Positions 46,988 to 57,174 are shown, counted from the stretch's first letter. The stretch: DNA of 64,000 nucleotides from Negativicoccus succinicivorans (GCF_014207605.1 NZ_JACHHI010000003.1:62001-126000); one strand, 5' to 3'. A program made the numbers and translations. The notes: generated from the sequence alone by a model not told the origin.

Positions 46988-48034
46988 CTACACACCGCTG
47001 ACGACGACTTCGCCGTCCGTTGTGACTTCCCCTACGCGATACGCGGTTTCGCCGCGATCCGCCAAGTTTTGCAAGGTTTTTTCCGCGTCTTCGGGCGCGA
47101 CGATGACGAGCATGCCGAGGCCCATGTTAAACGTGCGGTACATCTCATGCTGCGAGACATTGCCCCAGGACGCAAGCGAGCTGAAAACCGGCGGCACCGG
47201 ATAACTCGTGCCGTCAATATGCGCGCCCAAACCTTTCGGCAACACGCGCGGAATATTATCGTAAAATCCGCCGCCGGTAATATGCACCATGCCTTTGACA
47301 TCGACCGCGTCCAAAAGCGGCAAAATCGCTTTCGGATACAAGCGCGTCGGCGTGAGCAATTCCTCACCGAGCGAACGTTCCAAACCCGGATAGACTTGGT
47401 CCAATTGGAGCTCTTCACGTGAAATAATGCGCCGCACGAGCGAATAACCGTTCGAATGCACGCCGCTCGACGGCAAACCGATAATAACATCGCCCGCCGC
47501 AATGCGTTCACCGGTGATGATTTTTTCACGATCGACGAGACCGACGGCGAATCCCGCCAGGTCATAATCGCCCGGCGCGTAGAAGCCGGCCATTTCTGCC
47601 GTTTCCCCACCCAAAAGCGCGCAGCCGGATTCCTGACAGGCCGCCGCGACACCTTTCACAATGGTTGCGATCTGTTCGGGAACGAGTTCACCGGTCGCAA
47701 TATAGTCGAGGAAGAAAAGCGGACGCGCGCCCTGCACGAGCACGTCATTCACGCACATCGCCACGCAGTCCTGCCCGATCGTGGTATGTTCGCCGCGATC
47801 AATGGCTAACCGCAACTTGGTGCCGACACCATCCGTACCGGCCACCAGCACCGGTTCTTTCATGGCAATCGCCCCCAGCGAAAAAAGTCCGCCGAAACCG
47901 CCGACATCACCCAACACTCCATCGGTATAGGTCGCCTTCACGGCATCTTTCATCAGTTCCACCGCCCGATTTCCGGCGTCAATATTGACGCCGGCGGCGG
48001 CATACGTCAGTGCTTCCCGTTCGTTTACGGACAT
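46988..48034 (-). CDS. purM: Phosphoribosylformylglycinamidine cyclo-ligase
   Basis: AIR synthetase, 348 aa. YAAAGVNIDAGNRAVELMK, GTDGVGTKLRLA, GQDCVAMCVNDVLVQGARPLFFLDY and ITGGGFYDNIPRVLP identify it. GGAGGAAG precedes the ATG, and it overlaps the purF stop by ten bases. Confidence 0.96.
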   Translation of the reverse strand: MSVNEREALTYAAAGVNIDAGNRAVELMKDAVKATYTDGVLGDVGGFGGLFSLGAIAMKEPVLVAGTDGVGTKLRLAIDRGEHTTIGQDCVAMCVNDVLVQGARPLFFLDYIATGELVPEQIATIVKGVAAACQESGCALLGGETAEMAGFYAPGDYDLAGFAVGLVDREKIITGERIAAGDVIIGLPSSGVHSNGYSLVRRIISREELQLDQVYPGLERSLGEELLTPTRLYPKAILPLLDAVDVKGMVHITGGGFYDNIPRVLPKGLGAHIDGTSYPVPPVFSSLASWGNVSQHEMYRTFNMGLGMLVIVAPEDAEKTLQNLADRGETAYRVGEVTTDGEVVVSGV

Positions 48035-49431
48035 ACTTCCTCCTGTTCCGGGATCGGTCCCCGATAATCGCCGTCAAAGCAGGCAAAGCAAAGATCCTCT
48101 TTACGCAAACCCGCAATCGCTTTGGCCAAACCTTCCTGCGACAGGAAATGCAATCGGTCGGCGCCGATATGTTCGCGAATTTCTTCCACCGTATGCGTGA
48201 CCGCGATCAGCTGGTTCCGCTCCGAAGTATCGATGCCGAAATAGCAAGGATATTCCACCGTCGGTGAAGAAACGCAAAGCGCGATTTCTTTGGCGCCCGC
48301 GTTGCGCAGTAAATTAATAATAATCCCGCTCGTCGTGCCGCGCACAATCGAGTCGTCGATTAAAACGACGCGTTTGCCGGCGACGTTATTGATGACCGGG
48401 TTAAGTTTCATTTTGACGGAACGTTCCCGCATGGCCTGCGTCGGCTGAATAAAGGTGCGTCCCATGTAGCGGTTTTTAATCAGGCCTTCCGCGTAGGGAA
48501 TGCCTGACGCGCGCGCATAGCCGATCGCCGCGACGTTGCCGGAGTCCGGCACGCTCATGACGATATCGCCCGTGAAGCCGCATTCTTCCCATAACCGGGC
48601 CCCCATGTTGAGGCGCGCATCGTACACGCTTTCCCCGTCCAAAACCGAATCGGGGCGCGCGAAATACACGTATTCAAACGAGCAGCGCGCTTGCCGGCGC
48701 TTGCTTTGCGGCGTGACAAGAGAGCTGAAATGCGGACCGTCGGCGGCGATACGCACGATTTGTCCCGGCGCGATGTCGCGGACGAATTTCGCGCCGACCG
48801 AATCCAGCGCGCAAGTTTCGGACGCCAAGACCCAGCCGGTATCCGTAGCCCCGAGGCACAACGGACGATAGCCTTGCGGATCGCGTACGCCGTACAGTTC
48901 CGTCGCCGTCGCGACCACTAAGCAGTACGCGCCGTCGATTTGCTGACACACATCTTGCAAACGTTCCGTGACATCTTTGCCCACGGAGCGCGCGAGTAAA
49001 TTGACAATGACTTCCGTGTCCATCGTCGTGCGAAATGTCGTGCCGAGTTTAATTTGTTTTTCCCGCAACAAGCGCGCGTTCACAAGGTTGCCGTTATGCG
49101 CGATCGCAACCGGACCGAGGTCCGTTTCCACCTGCAACGGCTGCACGTTTTCTTTAATGCTGGCGCCGGTCGTGGAGTAACGCACATGACCGATCGCGAT
49201 TTTGCCGTTATCCGCCGGCAAATCCCGGAACACTTCCGTGACCAGACCCATGCCCGCCTGCGTCGTCATCGTTTGGCCGTCGGCGACCGTGATCCCGGCA
49301 CTTTCCTGACCGCGATGCTGCAACGCAAACAAACCGTAGTAGGCGGACAGGGGCACCGAGGTGTCGGGGTCATAGATCCCGAACACCCCGCACTCTTCCT
49401 CAATGCGGTCCCAGATAGAGTCGTACGCCAT
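48025..49431 (-). CDS. purF: Amidophosphoribosyltransferase
   Basis: First committed step of purine synthesis; 468 aa. A 13-residue propeptide precedes the catalytic Cys14 (EEECGVFGIY), freed by autoprocessing. Glutaminase features (HRGQESAGI, GHVRYSTTG) and the PRPP loop VVLIDDSIVRGTTSG are present. Cysteines near residue 258 (ARCSFEY) and in LCFACFDGDY fit the Fe-S cluster type of Bacillus. It overlaps the purC gene end by one base. Confidence 0.96.
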   Translation of the reverse strand: MAYDSIWDRIEEECGVFGIYDPDTSVPLSAYYGLFALQHRGQESAGITVADGQTMTTQAGMGLVTEVFRDLPADNGKIAIGHVRYSTTGASIKENVQPLQVETDLGPVAIAHNGNLVNARLLREKQIKLGTTFRTTMDTEVIVNLLARSVGKDVTERLQDVCQQIDGAYCLVVATATELYGVRDPQGYRPLCLGATDTGWVLASETCALDSVGAKFVRDIAPGQIVRIAADGPHFSSLVTPQSKRRQARCSFEYVYFARPDSVLDGESVYDARLNMGARLWEECGFTGDIVMSVPDSGNVAAIGYARASGIPYAEGLIKNRYMGRTFIQPTQAMRERSVKMKLNPVINNVAGKRVVLIDDSIVRGTTSGIIINLLRNAGAKEIALCVSSPTVEYPCYFGIDTSERNQLIAVTHTVEEIREHIGADRLHFLSQEGLAKAIAGLRKEDLCFACFDGDYRGPIPEQEEVCP

Positions 49432-50147
49432 CAGTTTTCTTTTCCTGTCAAGCGGCGCAGCATTTCATGATACGCCTCTTCCACATTACCGAGATCGCGA
49501 CGGAAACGATCTTTGTCGAGTTTTTCCAAGGTGTTGGCATCCCAGAAACGGCAGGTGTCCGGAGAGATTTCATCGCCGAGCAGAATGTTGCCTTTCGTGT
49601 CTTTGCCGAATTCCAATTTGAAGTCGACCAAAATAACTTCCTTTTCCGCCAGGAATTTTTTCAGAACATCATTGACTTTGAACGCGAGTTTCGTGATGGT
49701 GTCCAAGTCTTCCTGCGACGCGATGTTGAGCGCGCGAATGTGGTACGTGTTGATCAGCGGATCGTCGAGATCATCATCTTTCAGGCAGAATTCAATCGTC
49801 GGGAAAGCGAGTTCTTCGCCTTCTTCGCGGCCGTAACGTTTCGCCATCGAGCCGGCGCAGCGGTTGCGGATAATGACTTCCAACGGAACGATCGAAAGTT
49901 TTTTGACGCGCTGTTCACGATCATCCAAGCGTTCGATAAAATGCGTCGGCACACCGTTTTTCGCCAAAAGATCAAAGAAAAAAGTCGTAATCTTATTATT
50001 TAATACGCCTTTGTCGGTAATGGTGCCTTTTTTCGCGCCGTTGAATGCCGTCGCGTCGTCTTTATAACGAACGATAACTTCGTCGTCGCGATCCGTTTTG
50101 AATACCTGTTTCGCTTTGCCTTCGTACATCATTTCCAATTTTTCCAT
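49431..50147 (-). CDS. purC: SAICAR synthetase
   Basis: Ligates aspartate to CAIR; 238 aa. [33 protein letters not shown]-type [20 protein letters not shown] region and [11 protein letters not shown] are the family motifs. The start ATG at 50147 is six bases after GAGGGT; the adjacent upstream ATG is too close. Confidence 0.95.
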   Translation of the reverse strand: MEKLEMMYEGKAKQVFKTDRDDEVIVRYKDDATAFNGAKKGTITDKGVLNNKITTFFFDLLAKNGVPTHFIERLDDREQRVKKLSIVPLEVIIRNRCAGSMAKRYGREEGEELAFPTIEFCLKDDDLDDPLINTYHIRALNIASQEDLDTITKLAFKVNDVLKKFLAEKEVILVDFKLEFGKDTKGNILLGDEISPDTCRFWDANTLEKLDKDRFRRDLGNVEEAYHEMLRRLTGKEN

Positions 50148-50198
50148 CATGACCCTCTTTCTCCGTCGTTCGGCGGAATCAATAAATGACCGTTCTGA

Positions 50199-50681
50199 TT
50201 ATAATTCAGCTTGCAGTTTCTGATCTTTCTTTTCCACTTTTTCGGCCTGTTCTTTGCGATAATCGGCAAATTGCCGCGCGAGTTTTTCATCGCTTGCCGC
50301 GCCGATTTGGATCGCGAGCAGCGCCGCGTTTTTCGCGCCGCCGATGGCCACCGTCGCTACCGGCATGCCGCTCGGCATCTGCACAATGGCCAGCAACGCA
50401 TCAAGCCCGCCTAAGCTGGCCGCCAACGGTACGCCGATCACGGGGCGGCAGGTCAAGCTTGCCACTACCCCCGGTAAATGCGCGGCCGCGCCCGCGCCCG
50501 CGATAAAGCAGGTCGCACCGGCCGCTTCTTCATCATGCACAAATTGCGCCAATTTTTCCGGCGTGCGATGCGCCGACGCAATCGCTACACGATGTTCGAC
50601 ACCGAATTCTTTCAGGATGTTGACAGCGCCCTGCATAACTTTCCAATCGGAGTCGCTGCCCATAACTACCGCTACTCTCAT
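50199..50681 (-). CDS. purE: N5-carboxyaminoimidazole ribonucleotide mutase
   Basis: Class I PurE, 160 aa. VVMGSDSDWKVM, the catalytic SAHRTPEK, AGAGAAAHLPGVVAS and GVPLAASLGGLDALLAIVQMP-type motifs are present. No purK follows, so either it lies elsewhere or CO2 is used directly. AAGGAGGAT precedes the ATG. It lies nine bases after the permease gene. Confidence 0.95.
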   Translation of the reverse strand: MRVAVVMGSDSDWKVMQGAVNILKEFGVEHRVAIASAHRTPEKLAQFVHDEEAAGATCFIAGAGAAAHLPGVVASLTCRPVIGVPLAASLGGLDALLAIVQMPSGMPVATVAIGGAKNAALLAIQIGAASDEKLARQFADYRKEQAEKVEKKDQKLQAEL

Positions 50682-50690
50682 AGATCCTCC

Positions 50691-52064
50691 TTATTCGCTT
50701 AAAAAGACATAGCGAGCTACAATGAGCACCGCCAAGACATAGACGATCGGATGAACTTCCCGCGCTTTGCCCGTCACTATTTTCATCAACGGATAGGCGA
50801 CCAGACCGGCCGAAATACCGTTGGCAATGCTGTACGTAAACGGCATCATGACAATGGTCAAAAACGCCGGGAATACTTCCGTAAAATCGGAAAAATCAAT
50901 TTGCTGCACGCCTTCGAGCATCAATGCGCCGACCAAAATCAGCGCCGGACTCGTCGCTACATCCGGAATCAAAAGCATGACCGGTGTTAAGAATAAACTG
51001 ATAATAAATAAAATGCCGCAAGTGACCGCGGTCAGACCAGTGCGTCCGCCCGCGCCGACGCCGGCCGCGCTTTCGACGAACGCCGTGACCGTGCTCGCGC
51101 CCAAAAGCGAACCGAGCGATACGCCGCACGCATCGACAAATAACGCCTTGCCCATGCCGGGGAAGCGTCCCGTTTTCGGATCGACGAGACCCGCTTTCGT
51201 CGCCGTGCCGATCATCGTGCCCATCGAGTCAAACAGTTCCACAAAGGTAAACGTAAAGATGATCGTAATCAGACCCATGTGAACCGCGCCTAAAATATCC
51301 AACTGGAAGACCGCGTTATTGCTGAAATCCGGCAACATGAACGGCGTGAAGTTCGGCGGCAACTGCGCCACTCCCGTCGCGTACGCGACTACCGTCGTCG
51401 TCAAAATGCCGATCAAAATCGAACCGTTAATCCCGCGGCCCATTAAAAGCGCGGTAAACAAAAGTCCGAACACCGTCACCAAGTGGCGCGGATTATCCAG
51501 CGCGCCCAGTGTAAATAATGTATCATTCGTCGTCGCGACCGTATGTCCGGCGCCGGCCACCGCCGCCGCCAGCGTATCCGGTGAAAGCGATAAGACGACT
51601 GTCATCAGGCCGCTCATTTTCAAACCGATAATCGTGATGAAAAGACCGATCCCGACGGTAATCGCCGCTTTCAAACCGTTGGGGATGCCTTCAATAATCA
51701 TTTGCCGCACATGCGTGAGCGTCAATACCAAGAAGACGAGTCCGGAAATAAAAACGGCGCCCAATGCGGTTTGCCAAGGCACGCCCATGCCCAGCACCAC
51801 GGTAAACGCATAAAAGGCGATCAAGCCGACGCCCGGCGCCAAACAAATCGGGTAATTTACGAACAATCCCATCGCGATCGTAATGATGCCCGACGCGAGA
51901 CAAGTCGCGATCAGCACCGCGTTTTTATCCATCCCCGCCGCACCCATGACGCTCGGTGCCACAAAGAGGATGTACGCCATAGTGATGAACGTCGTAATCC
52001 CCGCCATGATCTCCGTCTTGACATCCGTATTGCGCTCTGTCAGCGCAAACAATTTCTCCAGCAT
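50691..52064 (-). CDS. Purine permease, AzgA/PbuG family (NCS2)
   Basis: Membrane transporter for hypoxanthine, guanine or adenine; 457 aa with about 12 segments. MAGITTFITMAYILFVAP, NYPICLAPGVGLIAFYAF, GIPNGLKAAITVGIGLFI and SAAGVGAGGRTGL are diagnostic. First gene of the purine operon, so uptake and synthesis are co-expressed. The 5' untranslated region is only about 50 bases, too short for a purine riboswitch. Confidence 0.92.
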   Translation of the reverse strand: MLEKLFALTERNTDVKTEIMAGITTFITMAYILFVAPSVMGAAGMDKNAVLIATCLASGIITIAMGLFVNYPICLAPGVGLIAFYAFTVVLGMGVPWQTALGAVFISGLVFLVLTLTHVRQMIIEGIPNGLKAAITVGIGLFITIIGLKMSGLMTVVLSLSPDTLAAAVAGAGHTVATTNDTLFTLGALDNPRHLVTVFGLLFTALLMGRGINGSILIGILTTTVVAYATGVAQLPPNFTPFMLPDFSNNAVFQLDILGAVHMGLITIIFTFTFVELFDSMGTMIGTATKAGLVDPKTGRFPGMGKALFVDACGVSLGSLLGASTVTAFVESAAGVGAGGRTGLTAVTCGILFIISLFLTPVMLLIPDVATSPALILVGALMLEGVQQIDFSDFTEVFPAFLTIVMMPFTYSIANGISAGLVAYPLMKIVTGKAREVHPIVYVLAVLIVARYVFLSE

Positions 52065-52121
52065 AATTCCCTGCTTTCCGCCGCATTCACAGCTATAATT
52101 TCGAGGCTAAATCCTTACTTT

Positions 52122-52150
52122 ATTGTACAAAGCCGAGCGAATAATGTCAA
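52122..52150 (-). promoter_or_regulatory. Promoter of the purine operon
   Basis: TTGACA (52145-52150 on the minus strand), 17-bp spacer, TACAAT (52122-52127). Confidence 0.8.
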
Positions 52151-52179
52151 CGAAAAATCAGAATGTGAACTTAGATTTT

Positions 52180-52773
52180 CTATTTATCGTTCTCTATGTT
52201 CCGAACATTTTTATTATTTTTCCATTGTGCCGCGATCGTTTCCAAATCATCGCTGATGGTTAAAATAGATTGTTCATCCGCCGGCAAAAAGCCCGACTGC
52301 AGCACGCGCTCGAAAAGTTGCGCCGCGCCGTCGTAAAAACCGCCGACATTGTACATGGAAACGCTGCCGTCAACCAGCGCCAAATGTCGCCACGAAAGCA
52401 CTTCATAAATTTCTTCCAGCGTGCCGACACCGCCGGGCAGCGCCACAAAATGATCCCCGAGCTCGATCATGCGCGCTTTGCGCTCGTGCATCGTGGAAAC
52501 GATTTCAAGCCGATCCAAGCCGCGATGCGCCTGCTCTTTATCGACCAGAAAACGCGGCATGATGCCCCAGGTTTTGCCGCCCGCCGCCATGACGCTGTCG
52601 GCGACAACGCCCATCAGGCCGATTTTGCCGCCGCCAAAAACGAGCGTCGCGCCGAGCTCGCCGATGCGCGTTCCCAAAGCGACCGCCGCGTCACGGTACA
52701 TGGCCTCATTACCGAAGCGCGAACCGCAATACACAACAATTTTCAAAGTGTTTTTCAGATCTGCCGCGGTCAT
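52180..52773 (-). CDS. LOG-family protein (cytokinin riboside monophosphate hydrolase-like)
   Basis: A 197-aa nucleotide-hydrolase-fold protein of the TIGR00730/LOG family, probably releasing a base from a nucleoside monophosphate. VYCGSRFG at the start, FGGGKIGLMG, the PRFLVDKEQAHR segment and the signature LPGGVGTLEEIYEVLSW are present. Its ATG overlaps the RidA gene stop by four bases. Confidence 0.88.
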   Translation of the reverse strand: MTAADLKNTLKIVVYCGSRFGNEAMYRDAAVALGTRIGELGATLVFGGGKIGLMGVVADSVMAAGGKTWGIMPRFLVDKEQAHRGLDRLEIVSTMHERKARMIELGDHFVALPGGVGTLEEIYEVLSWRHLALVDGSVSMYNVGGFYDGAAQLFERVLQSGFLPADEQSILTISDDLETIAAQWKNNKNVRNIENDK

Positions 52774-53153
52774 TGGGCGCCCTCATCATACGCGATGACA
52801 TCGACAACGACGGCGCCGCCTTTCGGCAGTGCGGAAACTTCCACGCAAGTGCGCGCCGGCTTGGTCGCTCCGAAAAATTCCGCGTACGCTTCGTTGAGCG
52901 TTTGAAACCCGCCCATGTCGGTAATATAAAGCGTTACTTTGACAATATCTTCTTTTGAAAGTCCGGCCGCCTCCAAAATCGCCGCCGCATTGGTAAGCGC
53001 CTGCACGAGTTGCGCGACCGCATCGTTTGGCAGTTCGCCCGTGGCGGGATCCAATCCCAACTGACCCGACACATAGCACCAGCCGTTCGCCGTTTTCCCC
53101 TGTACATACGGGCCGACTGCCGCCGGCGCCTGATCGGTAATAATATTCGCCAT
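52770..53153 (-). CDS. RidA-family enamine/imine deaminase
   Basis: A 127-aa trimeric detoxifying enzyme that hydrolyses reactive enamines from PLP enzymes. AAVGPYVQGKTANGWCYVSGQLGLDPATGEL, VKVTLYITDM, and the active-site arginine in TKPARTCVEVSALPKGG-type region are standard. The start is the ATG at 53153 after AAGGAGGAAAT. Confidence 0.92.
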   Translation of the reverse strand: MANIITDQAPAAVGPYVQGKTANGWCYVSGQLGLDPATGELPNDAVAQLVQALTNAAAILEAAGLSKEDIVKVTLYITDMGGFQTLNEAYAEFFGATKPARTCVEVSALPKGGAVVVDVIAYDEGAQ

Positions 53154-53232
53154 ATTGATTTCCTCCTTAATGTTCATCTGAGTATGTTTCTATTCGTATC
53201 ATAGCGGAAACGCCGACGAGCTGCAAACGCGC

Positions 53233-53261
53233 TTGACAGCCTTCCGACCGTCGGCTATAAT
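53233..53261 (+). promoter_or_regulatory. Promoter of the TetR gene with spacer inverted repeat
   Basis: TTGACA (53233-53238), 17-bp spacer, TATAAT (53256-53261). The spacer holds CCGAC-C-GTCGG, a probable operator. The 5' untranslated region is about 165 bases with no recognised element. Confidence 0.75.
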
Positions 53262-53433
53262 TTTTTTGCTTTATCCGTCGAAAGTTGCAGTAAGATTAAC
53301 GCTTTGCTAAAATACATGTAAACAAATGATCGTTATAAACGCTGATTTTTCACTGCATTTCATTTTCTCATTTCGTTGTTCATGAGTTACGGCCAGTTGA
53401 TTTTTTACGGACAGCCGTGTGAGGAGACGTATT

Positions 53434-54063
53434 ATGAATCGCAAATTAACAGGCAAAGGCTTACGAGTTCGCGACCGTATGATCCAGGAGACCGCGCGCA
53501 TTATCCGCGAACAGGGCTTTAAGCAAGCGACCGTCCGCGCCATTTCCGAACGCGCCGGCGTGAATATCGCTTCGATCCGCTACTATTTCGGTTCGAAAGA
53601 TGAATTAATCGGCGCGGCCATTGACTATTTGATGGACAATTTCGAAAATATTGTTCACTACTTGGAAAAAGGGGACGTCGCTCCGGAAGATCGATTATTT
53701 TCGTTTATGCGCAATTACTTCCGCTTAGCGAATATTCACCCGGCGCTGTACCGCTCGATTTCGTATTCGCCGACCGAAGACCATCAGAATACGTATTTCA
53801 TCTACACCAACTTACTGCATGACCGTTGCTGGGATCCGATTCTGCGGACGATTTCCGAATACACCGGCGTGCGTGATCAAGCGCTTTTGCAAATCAAAAC
53901 GCTCCAGCTTTTCGCGTCCCTCGAGTATCCGCTGATCCTCCATTCCAATCGATCCGAAGGACCGGGCCTCGCCTACATTTACCCGAACCATTTGGATGAT
54001 TACATTCGCGTACTGATCGCCTCTCTGAAAACGGTTCAAAACATTTCGGCGGGCAAAAAATAA
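53434..54063 (+). CDS. TetR-family transcriptional regulator
   Basis: A 209-aa repressor-type protein. The helix-turn-helix (RMIQETARIIREQGF, ATVRAISERAGVNIASIRYYFGSKDELIGAAI) is at residues 15-60. The C-terminal ligand domain is unlike well-known subfamilies but matches the CecR/YbiH-like length. The start is the ATG at 53434 with GAGGAG upstream. Monocistronic; no target gene can be assigned apart from possible autoregulation. Confidence 0.88.
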   Translation: MNRKLTGKGLRVRDRMIQETARIIREQGFKQATVRAISERAGVNIASIRYYFGSKDELIGAAIDYLMDNFENIVHYLEKGDVAPEDRLFSFMRNYFRLANIHPALYRSISYSPTEDHQNTYFIYTNLLHDRCWDPILRTISEYTGVRDQALLQIKTLQLFASLEYPLILHSNRSEGPGLAYIYPNHLDDYIRVLIASLKTVQNISAGKK

Positions 54064-54079
54064 AACACAATCAACCGGC

Positions 54080-54111
54080 AAAAAACACCTCGCTTGGCGA
54101 GGTGTTTTTTA
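54080..54111. terminator. Bidirectional intrinsic terminator
   Basis: AACACCTCGC-TTG-GCGAGGTGTT stem with A/T runs, between the convergent TetR and ileS genes. Confidence 0.92.
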
Positions 54112-54112
54112 T

Positions 54113-56920
54113 TTATTCCTGAACGGATTCTTCGGCAAGCACGCGAGCGCAACGCGCGCATACGGTCGGATGCTCCGCCGAGTCCCCGACGGTTTCGCTG
54201 TGGATCCAGCAACGTTCACATTTCGGGGCCGTTGATTTTTGAATTTCACAAATAAGATCCGGCGTCGTTTCGGCTTTCATGCCGGCAGCGCCTGCCGTGC
54301 CTTCAACGACTTCGACTTCCGAAACGATGGCGAGTGCCGCGAGGTCGTCGACGATCCGCATCAGTTCGTCATACGTTTCGCCGGCGGCGTGCAGGACGAC
54401 TTTGGCATCGAGCGGATGACCGATGACTTTATCTTGGCGCGCCGCTTCCAGCGCTTTTAAGATATCCGTGCGCAAGGTGAGACGTTTTTCCCAGCGTTGA
54501 CCGAGTTCGGCATCGCGATGTTCCGCCGCCGCTTCCGGCCAATCGGTCAGGTGCACGCTTTCCGCTTTAGCGTCGACCGCCGGCATCGCCTGCCAAATTT
54601 CTTCGGCGGTGAAGCTCAGTACCGGCGCGATCAGGCGCACGAGCGTTTGCAGGATTTGATAAAGCACTGTCTGCGCGGCGCGACGCGTCACGGAGGTCGC
54701 CGTTTCCGCGTACAGACGATCTTTGACGATGTCGAGATACATCGCGGAGAGATCGACCGTGCAATAGTTATGAATGACGTGGTACATCACATGGAATTCA
54801 TAGTTCTCATACGCCTGCGTCACTTTTTCACGCACTTCTTCCAAACGCAAAAGCGCCCAGCGATCGATTTCTTCCAGTTGTTCATACGCCACGTCGTCGA
54901 CACCCGGTCGGAAATCGCTCAGGTTACCGAGCAGGAAACGGAACGTGTTACGGATTTTGCGATACACATCGCTCATCTGCTTGACGATTTTCGGCGACAA
55001 GCGCACATCGCTCTGGTAGTCCGCGCTGGATACCCAAAGACGCATCACGTCCGCGCCGAATTGGTTGATGATTTCCTGCGGCGCCACCGTATTGCCGAGC
55101 GACTTACTCATCTTGCGGCCTTCGCCGTCCATCGTAAAGCCGTGCGTCAAGACTGTTTTATACGGCGCGTGTCCGTTGACGGCGACCGACGTCAGCAAAG
55201 ACGACTGGAACCAGCCGCGATGCTGGTCACTGCCTTCAAGGTACATCGAGGCCGGGTACAACTCCGAATCCTCCTGTTCGAGCACGCCGCTCCAAGTCGA
55301 TCCGGAATCGAACCACACGTCCATGATGTTCGATTCTTTGGTAAACTCATGACCGCCGCAATGCGGACAGGCAAAATTTTCCGGCAACAGATCTTTCGCC
55401 TCGTATTTCCACCAGGCGTCTGTGCCTTCTTCCCGCACTTTGGCGCGAACGGTCGCCATCGTTTCATCGGTGATGACGGCTTCATGGCAATCGTTGCAAT
55501 AGAAAATCGGAATCGGCACGCCCCAAACGCGTTGGCGCGAGATGCACCAGTCCTGGCGATCGGCGACCATGTTGTAGAGGCGTTCCCGGCCCCAGCTCGG
55601 GATAAATTCCGTATCGTTGACGGCTTTTAACGCGTCGTCGCGGAAATCATCGACAGAGGCGAACCATTGTTCCGTCGCCCGATAGATCACCGGATTTTTA
55701 CTGCGCCAGCAGTGGGCGAATTGGTGATGCAACGTGCTCTTGCCGAGAAGCTTGCCGGCATGCGCGAGTTTTTTGATGACCGCCACATCGGCGCCGTCCA
55801 AAACATTTAAGCCGGCGAGATCTTCGCCCGCCTCGGCGGTAAGGTTGCCCTTGTCGTCAACCGGCGAGAGAATGTCCAAGCCGTACTTTTTGCCGACTTC
55901 AAAGTCTTCGACACCGTGGCCCGGCGCGGTGTGGACGCAACCCGTGCCGGCGTCAAGCGTGACGTGCTCACCCAAGATCACGGACGACGTGCGTTCGAGG
56001 AACGGATGATGGAAGACCATGCCTTCCAGTTCCTGTCCCTTCTTCGGTTCGCTGACCACTTCGTAGTCGGCGATTTTGCACGCACCCAGCGCGGATTCCA
56101 CCAGATCCTGCGCCATCAGGTAGTACTCTTCTCCCGCCTTGATCCAGACGTAGTCAATTTCCGGATGCATGGCGATCGCCATATTGGCCGGCAAGGTCCA
56201 CGGCGTCGTCGTCCAAATGACGCAGAACGCATTGTCTTCGTTCGCGCCTTCCGGCAGGAATCCGCGCGCGTCGATCAGCGGGAATTTGACGAAGATCGAA
56301 AACGATTTTTTATCCGCGTATTCGATTTCCGCTTCCGCCAGCGCCGTTTCACACACCGGACACCAGTACACGGTTTTGCGGCCTTTATAAATGTAACCTT
56401 TTTTCGCCATCTCACCGAATACGGCGAGTTCACGATCTTCCAATTTCGGATCGAACGTCAAATACGGACGATCCCAATCGCCCATGACGCCGAAACGAAT
56501 GAAGTCTTTCTTTTGAATTTCGATAAATTCTTTCGCGTAGGCGAGACATTTAGCGCGCAATTCCAACGGCGACATTTCCGCGCGATTGAGACCCGTGTTT
56601 TTGATGACGGCGTGTTCAATCGGCAAGCCGTGCGTATCCCAGCCCGGACGATACGGCGTGTAGTAGCCGCGCATCGTTTTGTATTTCATGATGATATCTT
56701 TCAGCGTTTTATTCATCGCGTGACCGATGTGCAGGTAGCCGTTGGCGTACGGCGGGCCGTCATGCAACACGAATGACTCCGCGCCTTCCCGTTGCGCTAA
56801 CCGTTTTTTATAAATATCATGTTCCTGCCAAAAATCCAGCCATTGCGGTTCCCGTTTCGGCAAGTTGCCACGCATCGGAAATTCCGTTTGCGGCAAATGT
56901 AATGTTTTCCCGTAATCCAT
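54113..56920 (-). CDS. ileS: Isoleucyl-tRNA synthetase
   Basis: Charges tRNA-Ile and edits valine; 935 aa. HIGH motif at residues 64-67 (NGYLHIGHAMNK), editing-domain TTTPWTLPANMA, KMSKSLGNTV, and a C-terminal zinc finger CERCWIHSETVGDSAEHPTVCARC-type cluster (four cysteines). The start is the ATG at 56920 after GGGAGGACGCT; the longer frame runs into the T-box leader and is not translated. Regulated by a T-box. Confidence 0.97.
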   Translation of the reverse strand: MDYGKTLHLPQTEFPMRGNLPKREPQWLDFWQEHDIYKKRLAQREGAESFVLHDGPPYANGYLHIGHAMNKTLKDIIMKYKTMRGYYTPYRPGWDTHGLPIEHAVIKNTGLNRAEMSPLELRAKCLAYAKEFIEIQKKDFIRFGVMGDWDRPYLTFDPKLEDRELAVFGEMAKKGYIYKGRKTVYWCPVCETALAEAEIEYADKKSFSIFVKFPLIDARGFLPEGANEDNAFCVIWTTTPWTLPANMAIAMHPEIDYVWIKAGEEYYLMAQDLVESALGACKIADYEVVSEPKKGQELEGMVFHHPFLERTSSVILGEHVTLDAGTGCVHTAPGHGVEDFEVGKKYGLDILSPVDDKGNLTAEAGEDLAGLNVLDGADVAVIKKLAHAGKLLGKSTLHHQFAHCWRSKNPVIYRATEQWFASVDDFRDDALKAVNDTEFIPSWGRERLYNMVADRQDWCISRQRVWGVPIPIFYCNDCHEAVITDETMATVRAKVREEGTDAWWKYEAKDLLPENFACPHCGGHEFTKESNIMDVWFDSGSTWSGVLEQEDSELYPASMYLEGSDQHRGWFQSSLLTSVAVNGHAPYKTVLTHGFTMDGEGRKMSKSLGNTVAPQEIINQFGADVMRLWVSSADYQSDVRLSPKIVKQMSDVYRKIRNTFRFLLGNLSDFRPGVDDVAYEQLEEIDRWALLRLEEVREKVTQAYENYEFHVMYHVIHNYCTVDLSAMYLDIVKDRLYAETATSVTRRAAQTVLYQILQTLVRLIAPVLSFTAEEIWQAMPAVDAKAESVHLTDWPEAAAEHRDAELGQRWEKRLTLRTDILKALEAARQDKVIGHPLDAKVVLHAAGETYDELMRIVDDLAALAIVSEVEVVEGTAGAAGMKAETTPDLICEIQKSTAPKCERCWIHSETVGDSAEHPTVCARCARVLAEESVQE

Positions 56921-56933
56921 AGCGTCCTCCCTG

Positions 56934-57170
56934 TAATAAAAAAACGCCTCATCCCTAAGGGACGAGAACGTTGTTTCCCGCGGTACCACCCTACTGGTCA
57001 TTGCTGACCGCTCAAGCGCGATAACGGTGCGACCGGCGAACACTTGCGGCATTCGCGACTCCCGAGTGATCCGCACCTATCGCATCCGCTCGGCTTCCAC
57101 CGCCCCGAGCTCTCTATGGTCTGCTGATATATGCCGTCTCGTTCATTGTCTTCTGTCAAAAATAGGTTTA
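56934..57170 (-). promoter_or_regulatory. T-box riboswitch of ileS
   Basis: T-box core AGGGTGGTACCGCGG at 56978-56992. Stem I elements AGAGAGCTCGGGGCGGTGG (57097-57115). The specifier is probably ATC (Ile) at 57068-57070, inside GCGGATCACTCGGG. The terminator is the CGTCCC-TTA-GGGATG stem with flanking pairs and T7 (56934-56973). Confidence 0.92.
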
Positions 57171-57174
57171 AACC

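Noticed and set aside
52065-52180. Purine riboswitch ahead of the purine operon
   Set aside because: The promoter leaves only about 50 untranslated bases, and the conserved purine aptamer loops are absent.
54497-55630. Plus-strand frame of 377 codons opposite ileS, and another at 55916-56776
   Set aside because: Shadow frames of the ileS coding sequence with His/Arg-rich composition and no homology pattern.
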